From: Dysgonamonadaceae bacterium | Lineage (GTDB): Bacteria > Bacteroidota > Bacteroidia > Bacteroidales > Azobacteroidaceae | Assembly: GCA_031267385.1 (NCBI GenBank) | Contig: JAIRZF010000175.1 | Location: forward strand, 1-44,332 | Reading direction: 5' to 3' | DNA: 44,332 nt | Shown here: in pieces, positions 1 through 9,472 of the stretch | Numbering within the stretch: position 1 is the stretch's first letter | Layout of the letters: every line of letters begins with the position of its first letter | Notes under the pieces: generated by a model | Seen by the model: only the letters and a program-made list of their open reading frames with translations | Told to the model about the DNA's origin: nothing | The model's database searches: none | Translations under genes and position numbers: made by a program

Positions 1-3000
1 TATCGACGGCTGATCGTTGATCGTGACAGTCGTTTCCTCCGATTCTACTGCTGTGGCTGCCAATGCTTCACTGTACTCTACTTTGACCGTACCGTTACCC
101 ACGCCACCCCACGTAATAGTGGCAGTCGCTGTTCCCTGACCGGTGGCAACGCTACCTCCGCTTACCGTCCAATGGTAATTGTATTTATTCGAGGCGGTTG
201 CGTACGACTGCGAGGCGCCGAAACAGACGCTTGTCACCGGACTGCCATCATCAATGATGGGCTGACCCTGAGCTACAACCGTCACATTCTTGGTCGCCGT
301 GGTGGTCGGGCAACCGTCTACCATATAATCTACACTGATACTCTTGTTTCCGGTTGTCGTCCATTTGACGGTTATCGTTTTATCCGTACTGGTTCCACCG
401 GAAACCCGGGTTGCTCCGGTATAATCCCAGTGATACGTGTCACCAACACTACTTGCGTCGGTGGTATAGGTCACTTCCTGGGTGGTATAGGCGGACGTTA
501 TATCCGTTAATGTGGCTGTGGGCTTGTCCTTGATGGTGACGGTGACAGCGGGTGAGGATGTTACCGTACCGCAAATACCCAAAACTTCTACCGTATAGGA
601 GCCGCTTTCGGTAGCGGGGTAGCCCGGACTTGAGCTGGGTGTCCCTACATTTACGCCGCCTTTCTTCCACTGGTAAGTTGCCGTGTTATCCTGACAATCG
701 ACAGCTACGCTCAGCGAAACATCGTCGCCAAAACAAACCGTGTTACCTGTCGGCTGGGTGGTGATGTTTGTTACTTTCTGCTTGGTAATGTCTATATCCT
801 CGCTGACCAAAGGCAGGCCGGTATCGCTGGTATGGCGGTAAGAAACCGATACGTTCCCTGTTCCGCCGGCGCCCCATTCCACTTTAACCGTGTTGGATCC
901 GTCGCCGCCAGCCGTGATGGCGCCGCCCGTGATGGTCCAGTCGTAATCGAACTTGTCTTCATCGGTTGTATAGGTATATCCGTCATCGCTTACCGGACAA
1001 ACTGTCACGGCGCCACTGATATCCGGGTTGATCTGGGTAGTGAGCGTGACCGGCCGGGTAGCAGTACCGGTTGCCGCACAACCTGCCGCAGACTCGTAGG
1101 TCACATTGATACTTCCGCTCGTCCCGCTTCCCCAGGTCACGGTCGCCGTGTTATATCCGTTACCTCCCGAAGTGATGGTACCGTCAGTGATTCCCCACAC
1201 GTAATTGCCCATTCCGGACTGGGTCGTATAAACCATGCCGCTCTGACCCGGGGCTGCATTGGTTGCTCCGGAAGCAAAACTTGGATTAGCCAGCGGATTG
1301 ATCGTTACTACCGCATTATTACTGGTTATTTCATCACATCCGCTCACGGTGACCGTATAACTTCCCGATACCGAAGCCGAATAGCTCGCACTGGTACCTA
1401 CCACATCCGTGCCGTCTTTCACCCACTCGTAAGTCAATGTTCCCTCGCCTGTAGCTACAACGGTCATCGTGACATTGCCTCCTGCACAGGTAGAACCTCC
1501 ACTCGGTTGCGTAGTAATCGAGACCGGGGTTTTCAGGTCAACCGTTACCGATTGGGCTGCGCTCTTACATCCCGTTGTGCTGTTTTCCGCGCGGAGGTAA
1601 TAAACGCCGTCAGCCACCGGATTGGTCGCTACGGTTGTACAACCGCTATTACTGTAGTATTTCATTACCCCGCTGTTGGTCGGGCCGGTTGAGATGAGGG
1701 TCGACAGATCCAGCGTTTCGTCCGTCGCGCCACAGATCCGCTCGCTCGTCTTGCTTAACGTGAATTGAGGCAAGGGGTTCACAGTCACCGTGATCGGTTC
1801 AAAGCCGCTCGTACAGGTGGTAGTCGTGTTGGTCGCCTGGGCATAGTAAGTGGTCGTAGCGCTTGGAGTCACCGTCAAACTCAGGTCTGTCAACTCACTG
1901 CCGCTGCCGTCGCTGGCAGTATAGTACCTGACACTTGCGCCGGAAGAAATATCATCTACTGCTGTAGTGAGATTCACACTGCCGCCTGCACAGATCGTTG
2001 GAGGATCGACGGTAAACGTTGGTAAGGGGTTCACGGTGATCGTGAATGTTTCCGGGTCGCCGTCACAATCGCCATAGGTCGGGGTTACCGTAACGGTTAC
2101 AACGATCGCACTCGAGATGGCATTGGCGGCTGTGAATGAAGAAATGAAACTTCCCGTGCCCAATTCGGAGGACATGCCAATACTGGAGCCGATTCCGGTA
2201 GTAACGGCCCATTTATAGCCGTAGCCCATGTCCGTGAAATTCCCTGTAAAGTCGATCTGAGAAACTGTTTCTCCCGAACAAACAACAACATCGTCCGGTT
2301 GGTCGACTATCGGAGTTGGATTTACCGTTACACTGATTTCGTCTGTTGCGACTTCGCTGATTGAAGTATTGGAACATCCCTGGATGGACGACTCCGATGT
2401 TACGCTTCCCCTGATAGACCCGGCATCTACTGCGGTTGCTAAAGACTTATCCAATTCCAAAACAAATGTAAATTCAGGCACGGCGGCGGCATCCGTCGCC
2501 TTGCTTCCGGTCGCCAAAGCATCGTAGTAAGCTTTGTTTATCGGCCAGGACAGTATGCGAACTCCATTCTCAATCCGGTTGGAAGTTGGCGCAAAGGCTC
2601 CCGTCAAATCTACTGTGACGGAGGAGCCGGATACCGCAGGATATTTATATTGAACCTGCCCGGACAGGTTCAATGCGACGGGTACCGATATACGGATGGA
2701 ATCCGATGTCGTTACCGATTGATCAGCTCCCGTGTTTTTCCAAAATGTATACGTGACTGTCGTCGATTTTTCACTCGACTGACAACTGAAAATATTCCCC
2801 GTATTGGATGATAAAATGGTATTGTCCGCCGTAAAGCTATTATTTACTCCATCGATCTTCAGGTAAGAAGAGCGATAGGTTTGTTGTCCGCTGTTAACGG
2901 CCGGAGTTCCGCAAACTTTATTTCCTGTCATGACGGCGCTTATTTGTTTGGAAATAGGGTCTAATTCGCAGGTTGGCTCTATCAGGAAGCGTAAATAAGC

Positions 3001-6000
3001 CTTACCGCCTCCTTTTACTTCCCCATTGGATATGCCTCCGTCCAACAGTGCAAGAGACAAGGGTGTTTGGGCTGTTAATGTGCCGTCCAGTCTTTTCAGT
3101 TCCGTTTCCAGGGCGGAACCCGGCGGTATCGGAACGACGGCGTTTCCATCGTCGTAACAGGCTGATCCTTCGACATATTTCAGACCGTTAAAAAAGTTGA
3201 CGGTAGCGGTGGCGTTTATGACTGAACCTTCTTCTCCCAGAGTATTAAATACCAGTTCTACAGGGAAATTCACCCCGACTGCAATGGGATTATTGCCGTA
3301 TGGCATTCCGGTTCTATCCGAAAGATCCGTCGTTGTGGAGGCCAACGGCGTGATTTCTCCCGATATACGGGAGTTTACATCCTGAAGAATCAATTCGATG
3401 CCGGGGTATACAAATTCGTCCGATTTACTGAAACTTGCATCTTCCAAGTCAGTGTAAGGCCGCCAGTTTGTGTATTGATCCGCATCGCGATTGAATAAAG
3501 GATATACCATAGCAGAGCTGTTAGAGCAATCCGTTTTGAGGTAATCGAATGTTAAGCTTGCATTGATAAATTTGGTTGGATCGATAGGGCCCGGAACATG
3601 AATCCATCTGTTTCCCTCTCCTTCTCCCGGGTAAGTATTGGCGTCTGTAGTCAGTGCTACATTCGTTGCCGGGGTCGGAAGATAAAGCCACATGTCGTAA
3701 GCTTCCGTATCTTTTTTAGTGTTCTGAAGTGTTATTCCCCACTGCATGGTAGTGCTTTTTGCCGGTTTGGAGGATACGTCGTTGATGCCAAGTTTCAGAC
3801 TACCGGGATCTATGTAATTAAAAACAATATCTATATCACGACGCACCAAATTATCAATCACAGATTGCGTATATGTATGATTATCAGCATATAAACTCAC
3901 TTTGCAGACAGATGTAAGAGCAGAATAAGTAGAACTCACTTTTAATCCAAACCTAATTCTCTGAGGCATATTAGGCAAAGGAACCTTAGCCAATTCATCC
4001 CAATTTACATCAAATATTCCCGGCCCAAAAACAAACGTTTTCCGGGTATCTGTATTTGTATGTGAATTACTTGCAGTAATCAGTCGTGAATAACTGAATT
4101 CCACCGGATTTTTAGTATCTGCACTAATAGTAAAGGTTTGTTCATTATCAAGTATATATCCTTCAGGAACCACTACTACAATAGAATCTATCATTGATAA
4201 ATGTCTATACTCATAAGAAGGAACTGTAACTGTACCATTACTACTATCAATAACATAAAAATGATTATTCATAGAATTGACAACGGGAGTCTGAATTCCT
4301 TGAAACTCGATTGGATTTTCGGCATGATTACCCCAAAAAGTGGAAAGAACTCTAAATCCGAAAATATCATAAATCTCATCTCCTATCGCATCAGTTCCGG
4401 GGATCAAGGCATTTGCAACGCCCGAAATGGTAGCATAAAAATATGATTTAAATGTCACATTACCAGCGGCAGAAGATCTTTGTTCCAACCGTGTTTCTAA
4501 GTCAATCATTGTGTTTTTTGCAAATCCTCCGGGTTTAGCAATTTCCCAGGAATATGCATAATATGTAACTCCGGAGACTGTTGTAGTTATTGAGCCGGGA
4601 ATTCCATTCGTTATGGTGTTCAACGGATTTAACGTAATTGTTACATCGGCATCATCCATCCCATTGATAAGGCATTTTAATTTCCCACTATTGCGTAAAG
4701 AATAAATCTGTTGATTTAATGTAGAATATAAAACTATATACAATTTTTCAAAACCATCATCCAATATTTCTCCGTTCCAGCTTACTTTAAGCGAGTCTCC
4801 AACTAAAGTATATTTATCTACTTTATTAGGGTCTGCGGATTCAAAAGGGATGTTTGGAATGCCGTCCTGATCATCGTCTTTGAATCCAAGATTCATCCTT
4901 TCGACATCAAAGCGGTAAGTAACACCTTTCGGATCGCAAAGCAAACTGATGTTACTGAAAAATTGCACGCCACGATAAAATAAGACGTCCATGCAACCGG
5001 GGCCTATGCTTCCTGTAGGATAAAAATCCACGCTTATATCGGCTACAACCATTTTATTTTCAATAGATAAACAAGGATTTTTCAGGTTCAGATACATCAA
5101 GAAATTGGTGCCTACAGCAGCTGTATAATCAGAACATCGCATCTCAACGGTGTAAATTGTACTGTCGTTCGTTACGTTATTTACCTGACTAAAATTATGT
5201 ATAGTCATCACTTCCGCTTCATCATTAACATTGGAAAAACGAATCGGGTCAGGATCGGACAACTCTACGGCATTGGGAAGGACTACACGGATAATAAATT
5301 TTGCTGCAGCAGTTCCTGCGCCTTCCACAAGTCCAAAGAAATTCACATTGCCCATGTTCACCCGTTTCGTTTCATTCGCCCTTATAGAAACATCGGATGT
5401 ATTCAAGTTTAAATCAACTGCCCTTCTGTAAGTTTGCATTTGGCCTAAAGTCCCTGTCATTGAATGGCACAGATCCGAATAAGAACTGTTAGTGGAAATG
5501 AGGTAACAAGGGACTAATGAGATAACATTAACTCCTTGTTCTCTCAAAAGTATTTCAGGAGAAATAACAGTTCCACATTCAACATAAAGGGTATCTCCGG
5601 GATTCAATGTTGCCGGGATAGAAACATCTACAGCGTTGGGTTTACCTACATAATTACCGGAAACGCCGGCTGAAGTAGTTCTATTGAGAATATCTACTAC
5701 CGGAGGTTTGTCTCCTTCGTTCCAGGTTCCGGTATGATTTATCTTATAACGGATGGAGGTTTCATCAATATATGATGACGTAATGGTAGGAACACTTACA
5801 TTACCGTTTAGATATATACCGGATATTTTTATGCCGGAAGCGCCTGCTGTGCCCGTATTGGTCAGTTTGAGCGTAAATGTAGTCGGGCTTCCGTCATAGC
5901 AAACCGTTGAAGGAAGCCAGTATTGTGTGTACACAAGGCTTGGAGTTCCTCCACCACTTCCATCCGCAGTAAAAACGCCTGTTTTTGAAATGGAATGATA

Positions 6001-6930
6001 GGGTGATGCATCCGTATTTCCCCAGTATGCCGTCAGGGTCAAATCTGCATTTCCACAAAATTCTTTCATCACATCGACGGAGATTTCAACGGATTCACCG
6101 TCGTTAAATCCATCTCCTCCCGGTAAATCGGCCGGCATCAGTACCAGGGTATAGGTCGCCATTTCCGGATAGACCGATTTGTTCACAGCATATCGTACGG
6201 GCTTGGACGGCGACGCGTCTCCTCCTCCCGGATTAATCGTCCAATTGGATAGACCGGCATGCGCATCGATCAGGGTAATTGTCAATTTCACGGAATCTAC
6301 CGAGCCAAAATTATTGGAAAGACTTAATTTGTAGCTTTGAGGGGTGTTGGGGGTATCGTCTCCATTCCGGTGAACGGCGGTATTATTCCCAAAAGACAAA
6401 GCAAAATCGGTTTGATTTGCAGTAGTCATTCCAGATAATGACAAGGCCGCCCGATTGTAATTATAGTCTAAAATACGTTTATTATCGGTAATACTTACTC
6501 CCGCCGTCACTTCAACAGTTACACTGCTGGCAGTAATCGTATTATTGATTGCTGTTGTCGCCGACCGGGAGAGTTTGTAATAAACAACCTGTCCTTGTGT
6601 CAAGGTCTTGGCGGGAAAAGTGATTGTACGAGCCCCCGCGTTCCAAGCCGGATTGCCTAAGCTTACACTTCCCTCCTGCGCTACTGCGGATCCTGAAGTG
6701 TAAATATCGCCACTGTTGGGTAAGCTTATTTTTACCACGGCATTGGAAATACCGGCGTCCTGCACTTCAAAGCGGAAAGATATCTCAGAAGCCCCCGAAT
6801 ATCCGACATTTACGTCATGTGCATACGTATTTTCGGACACCCAGGATAATTTTTGAGCCTGTAAACCGATTGAGGATGCAAGCAAAAACATCCAGGTCAA
6901 AGCAACCAGCCTATGTGTTGTCTGTTTCAT
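1..6930 (-). CDS. Giant secreted Ig/PKD-repeat surface protein, N-terminal 2310 codons (3' end beyond window)
   Basis: I read the frame codon by codon from the ATG at 6930 to base 1 and found no stop, so at least 2310 residues are coded and the C-terminus lies off the left edge. Residues 1-25 (MKQTTHRLVALTWMFLLASS, then IGLQAQ) form a clear signal peptide. The first about 1500 residues look like beta-rich, DUF11/CARDB-like extracellular repeats. From about residue 1550 onward there are repeated Ig-like modules ending in VTVNPLP-type linkers. From about residue 1890 there are PKD-like modules recognisable by YTT...W.ITGG.I..G...T..V.WG, seen near residues 1898, 1991, 2157 and 2254. Such proteins in Bacteroidota are usually exported by the type IX system through a C-terminal sorting domain, which cannot be checked here. 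Likely role: adhesin or surface filament. The first 3.7 kb of the window is visibly more GC-rich than 3.8-5.4 kb, as in a mosaic gene. Confidence is high for the reading frame, moderate for the role. Confidence 0.85.
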   Translation of the reverse strand, partial: MKQTTHRLVALTWMFLLASSIGLQAQKLSWVSENTYAHDVNVGYSGASEISFRFEVQDAGISNAVVKISLPNSGDIYTSGSAVAQEGSVSLGNPAWNAGARTITFPAKTLTQGQVVYYKLSRSATTAINNTITASSVTVEVTAGVSITDNKRILDYNYNRAALSLSGMTTANQTDFALSFGNNTAVHRNGDDTPNTPQSYKLSLSNNFGSVDSVKLTITLIDAHAGLSNWTINPGGGDASPSKPVRYAVNKSVYPEMATYTLVLMPADLPGGDGFNDGESVEISVDVMKEFCGNADLTLTAYWGNTDASPYHSISKTGVFTADGSGGGTPSLVYTQYWLPSTVCYDGSPTTFTLKLTNTGTAGASGIKISGIYLNGNVSVPTITSSYIDETSIRYKINHTGTWNEGDKPPVVDILNRTTSAGVSGNYVGKPNAVDVSIPATLNPGDTLYVECGTVISPEILLREQGVNVISLVPCYLISTNSSYSDLCHSMTGTLGQMQTYRRAVDLNLNTSDVSIRANETKRVNMGNVNFFGLVEGAGTAAAKFIIRVVLPNAVELSDPDPIRFSNVNDEAEVMTIHNFSQVNNVTNDSTIYTVEMRCSDYTAAVGTNFLMYLNLKNPCLSIENKMVVADISVDFYPTGSIGPGCMDVLFYRGVQFFSNISLLCDPKGVTYRFDVERMNLGFKDDDQDGIPNIPFESADPNKVDKYTLVGDSLKVSWNGEILDDGFEKLYIVLYSTLNQQIYSLRNSGKLKCLINGMDDADVTITLNPLNTITNGIPGSITTTVSGVTYYAYSWEIAKPGGFAKNTMIDLETRLEQRSSAAGNVTFKSYFYATISGVANALIPGTDAIGDEIYDIFGFRVLSTFWGNHAENPIEFQGIQTPVVNSMNNHFYVIDSSNGTVTVPSYEYRHLSMIDSIVVVVPEGYILDNEQTFTISADTKNPVEFSYSRLITASNSHTNTDTRKTFVFGPGIFDVNWDELAKVPLPNMPQRIRFGLKVSSTYSALTSVCKVSLYADNHTYTQSVIDNLVRRDIDIVFNYIDPGSLKLGINDVSSKPAKSTTMQWGITLQNTKKDTEAYDMWLYLPTPATNVALTTDANTYPGEGEGNRWIHVPGPIDPTKFINASLTFDYLKTDCSNSSAMVYPLFNRDADQYTNWRPYTDLEDASFSKSDEFVYPGIELILQDVNSRISGEITPLASTTTDLSDRTGMPYGNNPIAVGVNFPVELVFNTLGEEGSVINATATVNFFNGLKYVEGSACYDDGNAVVPIPPGSALETELKRLDGTLTAQTPLSLALLDGGISNGEVKGGGKAYLRFLIEPTCELDPISKQISAVMTGNKVCGTPAVNSGQQTYRSSYLKIDGVNNSFTADNTILSSNTGNIFSCQSSEKSTTVTYTFWKNTGADQSVTTSDSIRISVPVALNLSGQVQYKYPAVSGSSVTVDLTGAFAPTSNRIENGVRILSWPINKAYYDALATGSKATDAAAVPEFTFVLELDKSLATAVDAGSIRGSVTSESSIQGCSNTSISEVATDEISVTVNPTPIVDQPDDVVVCSGETVSQIDFTGNFTDMGYGYKWAVTTGIGSSIGMSSELGTGSFISSFTAANAISSAIVVTVTVTPTYGDCDGDPETFTITVNPLPTFTVDPPTICAGGSVNLTTAVDDISSGASVRYYTASDGSGSELTDLSLTVTPSATTTYYAQATNTTTTCTSGFEPITVTVNPLPQFTLSKTSERICGATDETLDLSTLISTGPTNSGVMKYYSNSGCTTVATNPVADGVYYLRAENSTTGCKSAAQSVTVDLKTPVSITTQPSGGSTCAGGNVTMTVVATGEGTLTYEWVKDGTDVVGTSASYSASVSGSYTVTVSGCDEITSNNAVVTINPLANPSFASGATNAAPGQSGMVYTTQSGMGNYVWGITDGTITSGGNGYNTATVTWGSGTSGSINVTYESAAGCAATGTATRPVTLTTQINPDISGAVTVCPVSDDGYTYTTDEDKFDYDWTITGGAITAGGDGSNTVKVEWGAGGTGNVSVSYRHTSDTGLPLVSEDIDITKQKVTNITTQPTGNTVCFGDDVSLSVAVDCQDNTATYQWKKGGVNVGTPSSSPGYPATESGSYTVEVLGICGTVTSSPAVTVTIKDKPTATLTDITSAYTTQEVTYTTDASSVGDTYHWDYTGATRVSGGTSTDKTITVKWTTTGNKSISVDYMVDGCPTTTATKNVTVVAQGQPIIDDGSPVTSVCFGASQSYATASNKYNYHWTVSGGSVATGQGTATATITWGGVGNGTVKVEYSEALAATAVESEETTVTINDQPSI

Positions 6931-7227
6931 ATTTTGAGTTTTAAGTTTTAAATTCTAAGTTTTAATTGTCAATTATCAATTTCCCCTACAGCCCTCCCCC
7001 GGAACATTCACAAACACATACATACAATTTTCGATTTGAACATGGAAGTTCTGCCCTACTTTCACAAGCGGGGAAAGACGGCTCAAATGCGACACTTCTT
7101 TGGAAAATGAACTACGGGGAAGGGGTTTATAGGGTATAAAAAACCGGACTAAATTCAAAAAATTCAATCGGGCTATGTTGTTGTAAATTAATAAGTTTTG
7201 CTTAGATTCGCGCGCGCGTAAGACTAG

Positions 7228-7259
<32 letters not shown>

Positions 7260-7456
7260 AACATAAACAGCGATCTAACCAAATTTAAAGTGTTAAATTT
7301 AGCTAAAAATAGATTAAAGCAAGGACGAGAAATTGTCATTATACCGTTGATGAGCTGTGTTTTATATTCGATTCTCTTTTAGAGAACTTCTGCAAATGTA
7401 AACAATTATTTCGGATTACGAAAAAATCATGCCAAAAAAAAATTATTGGAGGGGGA

Positions 7457-7509
7457 GGAAGTTATAAGAAGTTAGAGGAAGTTAGGGGAAGTTACAAGAA
7501 GTTAGGGGG
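7457..7509. repeat. GAAGTTA short tandem repeat, five copies
   Basis: Five copies of GAAGTTA follow each other with 2-4 nt variable spacers (TAA, GAG, GGG, CAA, GGG), giving a period of about 10 bp. The array lies in the intergenic region between the giant gene and the CBM9-like gene. No function can be read from the sequence. Confidence 0.75.
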
Positions 7510-7566
7510 CGAGAGGGGCGGATGAGGCTGCAAGCCGCGTCAACTTACATCGAACTCACGTTAATT

Positions 7567-7796
7567 AAAGCCCTACGGGCTATGGCGGGAGCAAATCAAC
7601 GATTTTCTATTGATATTGTTTCCCTAACGGGAAACGCACGAACAGCACGAACAACGCCATTGCGCGTAGGGGCAAAAAATTATTCGCCCCTACGGCAATA
7701 ATATCAATAGAAAAGAATCGCCAGCTCTTTGCCCATAGGGCAACAATATCAATAAAAAAGGACATGAATCGCCAACTCATTGCCCGGAGGGCATCA
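7567..7796. repeat. Cluster of GCCC-n-GGGC palindromes with AATATCAATA linkers
   Basis: Five small perfect inverted repeats occur in 230 bp: GCCC/GGGC near 7570, GTTTCCC/GGGAAAC at 7618-7635, GTAGGGGC/GCCCCTAC at 7666-7693, TTGCCC/GGGCAA near 7730-7744, and TGCCC/GGGCA near 7780. They are joined by copies of AATATCAATAnAAAAG, present inverted near 7602-7620 and directly near 7698 and 7745. The last 100 bp form two direct units of about 50 bp. This resembles dispersed intergenic repeat elements. It sits just past the 3' end of the CBM9-like gene, so a transcription-termination role is possible. Confidence 0.7.
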
Positions 7797-7835
7797 ATCT
7801 GTGTGGCGACAGTAATCAGCAGAATACACGAAACT

Positions 7836-8453
7836 TCAAAACCGCAATTCTCCGAAAAAGCCCGGTTGATGAAAACTGGGTTTTTCCGTCCGAATCGGAT
7901 TCCACGAAAGAAAATGAGGAATAGAAAGCTCATCGCCACATTTGTAGAAATTAGCTCTCATCACTTTTCCTTTTAATTCCGAGATTTGGTGCCTCCAAAA
8001 TGAACTCCATGGAATCCCGGCTTCCAAATACCAGGAAAAACCTCCGATTTTTTCCTCAAACGGTTCTTTCTCCAGACTCGGATATACCTGAATATTATTC
8101 AAAATCTCATCAGAAGCATGTTCCGGCTGAACTCCAGGCCTGCGAAATCCCAATAATTTCGTTCCTATGCAATTACATTCAAGGTTATAATACTCATCAT
8201 TCCCTTCCGGTGAAAGAAAAAATTCCACACACGAATCCAACCAGACATGACCGTTATTTTCCGCAGCCCGTGCGCGCACACAGTCTTCCTTTACCTCGTA
8301 ACGAAGATATAGATTGTCTTCGTCATAAGCAATCTGAAAAGAGACTTCCGGGCGATAAGGAAACTCTTTCCAATTAACAACGTCAATCCGGTAATTTTCG
8401 CCGGTATCTTTCATAAAACCACCCTTATGAAACGGGACATTCAAAGTTTTCAT
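7836..8453 (-). CDS. Carbohydrate-binding family 9 (CBM9/DOMON)-like protein
   Basis: 205 residues that match the stand-alone CBM9-like proteins of Bacteroidota: a beta-sandwich pattern with FQIAYDEDNLYLRYEVKED near the N-terminus, then VWLDSCVEFFLSP, YYNLECNCIGT, and a C-terminal FLSWNPI...FHQPGFFGEL signature. No signal peptide is evident, so it may be cytoplasmic. The start ATG overlaps the korB stop codon (ATGA), so it is probably translated by coupling as the last gene of the korAB operon. The family is well recognised, but its substrate and any link to 2-oxoacid metabolism are unknown. Confidence 0.8.
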   Translation of the reverse strand: MKTLNVPFHKGGFMKDTGENYRIDVVNWKEFPYRPEVSFQIAYDEDNLYLRYEVKEDCVRARAAENNGHVWLDSCVEFFLSPEGNDEYYNLECNCIGTKLLGFRRPGVQPEHASDEILNNIQVYPSLEKEPFEEKIGGFSWYLEAGIPWSSFWRHQISELKGKVMRANFYKCGDELSIPHFLSWNPIRTEKPSFHQPGFFGELRF

Positions 8454-9469
8454 TTTACCTCCCAGATTTCGCCCGTCATCAGGAATTCTTTCAACGTACG
8501 TTGCGGCTTTTTGGCTTGTACCTCTGCGATTTGTTTCTCCATCTCAGTAGCATAAGCAGGAGCTTCAACTTCCCGGATAACGCCAAGAGCTACAGGCAAA
8601 TCCGATCCATCCATCAAAGCCAGTTTCAAGTGCAGGGAAGGATCCTCCTGATGTGCATCGTGAACCAGGATATCGTCTACGGTATAGCCGTTTTCGCCGA
8701 TAGTAACGGCCTTGATGCCGAATCCGTCCTGAATAAGCCCTTTATCATTATTAGCTCCAAAAATCATTTTTTCTCCATGACGCAAGGAAATTGTACGCTC
8801 TGCACGCCATTCTTTATCTACGATGCCATCATAAATACCATCATTGAAAATAACACAATTAAGCATGACTTCAATTACGGAAGTTCCTTTGTGTTTAGCT
8901 GCGGCTACCATAATTTCGGGAGAATTTTTCATATCCACATCAATTGTGCGGGCAAAAAATCTTCCTCTGGCGCCGATAGTAAGCTCTGCAGGCCGGAAAG
9001 GATCTTCCACCGTACCATAAGGAGAAGATTTAGAGACAAATCCTCTGTCGGAAGTGGGAGAATACTGCCCTTTTGTAAGCCCGTATATCTTATTATTCAT
9101 TAAAAGAACGTTGATGTCGATGTTCCGGCGGACAGCATGAATAAAATGATTTCCCCCGATTGCCAAACAATCGCCGTCACCTGTAGATAACCATACGGAT
9201 AATTCCGGATTAGCGACTTTCACACCTGTCGCCACGGCGGCTCCCCGTCCATGAATCGTATGGAAACCATACGTGTTCATGTAGTACGGTAACCGGGATG
9301 AACAACCGATTCCTGAAATAACGGCAGTCCGGTGAGGAGCAATCCCCATTAGCGACATTGCTTTGTGCAAACTGTTAAGTACGCCATAATCGCCACAACC
9401 CGGACACCAACGTACCAATTGCGGACTCTTAAAATCTTTCGCTTCGTATATTTTTGTTTCTGTTGTCAT
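8450..9469 (-). CDS. korB: 2-oxoacid:ferredoxin oxidoreductase, beta subunit
   Basis: 339 residues. The beta subunit binds thiamine pyrophosphate and catalyses oxidative decarboxylation of a 2-oxoacid (probably 2-oxoglutarate) to the acyl-CoA, passing electrons to ferredoxin. Visible signatures are RWCPGCGDYGVL near residues 20-31, with iron-sulfur-type cysteines, IGCSS near 55, the TPP-binding stretch GDGDCLAIGGNH near 97-108 followed by NNKIYGLTKGQYSPTS, and the usual C-terminal domain. It lies 3 bp downstream of korA in the same direction and overlaps the CBM9-like gene by 4 bp. Which 2-oxoacid is used is inferred from the family and gene order, not proven. Confidence 0.93.
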   Translation of the reverse strand: MTTETKIYEAKDFKSPQLVRWCPGCGDYGVLNSLHKAMSLMGIAPHRTAVISGIGCSSRLPYYMNTYGFHTIHGRGAAVATGVKVANPELSVWLSTGDGDCLAIGGNHFIHAVRRNIDINVLLMNNKIYGLTKGQYSPTSDRGFVSKSSPYGTVEDPFRPAELTIGARGRFFARTIDVDMKNSPEIMVAAAKHKGTSVIEVMLNCVIFNDGIYDGIVDKEWRAERTISLRHGEKMIFGANNDKGLIQDGFGIKAVTIGENGYTVDDILVHDAHQEDPSLHLKLALMDGSDLPVALGVIREVEAPAYATEMEKQIAEVQAKKPQRTLKEFLMTGEIWEVK

Positions 9470-9472
9470 TGC

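Noticed and set aside
832-1692. Long plus-strand open frame opposite the giant gene
   Set aside because: It is the antisense shadow of the Ig/PKD repeats; its translation is Arg/Thr-rich with no family pattern, while the minus frame is open throughout and starts with a signal peptide.
7607-7939. Minus-strand 110-aa open frame over the palindrome block
   Set aside because: It is built from the intergenic repeats and overlaps the 3' end of the CBM9-like gene in another frame.
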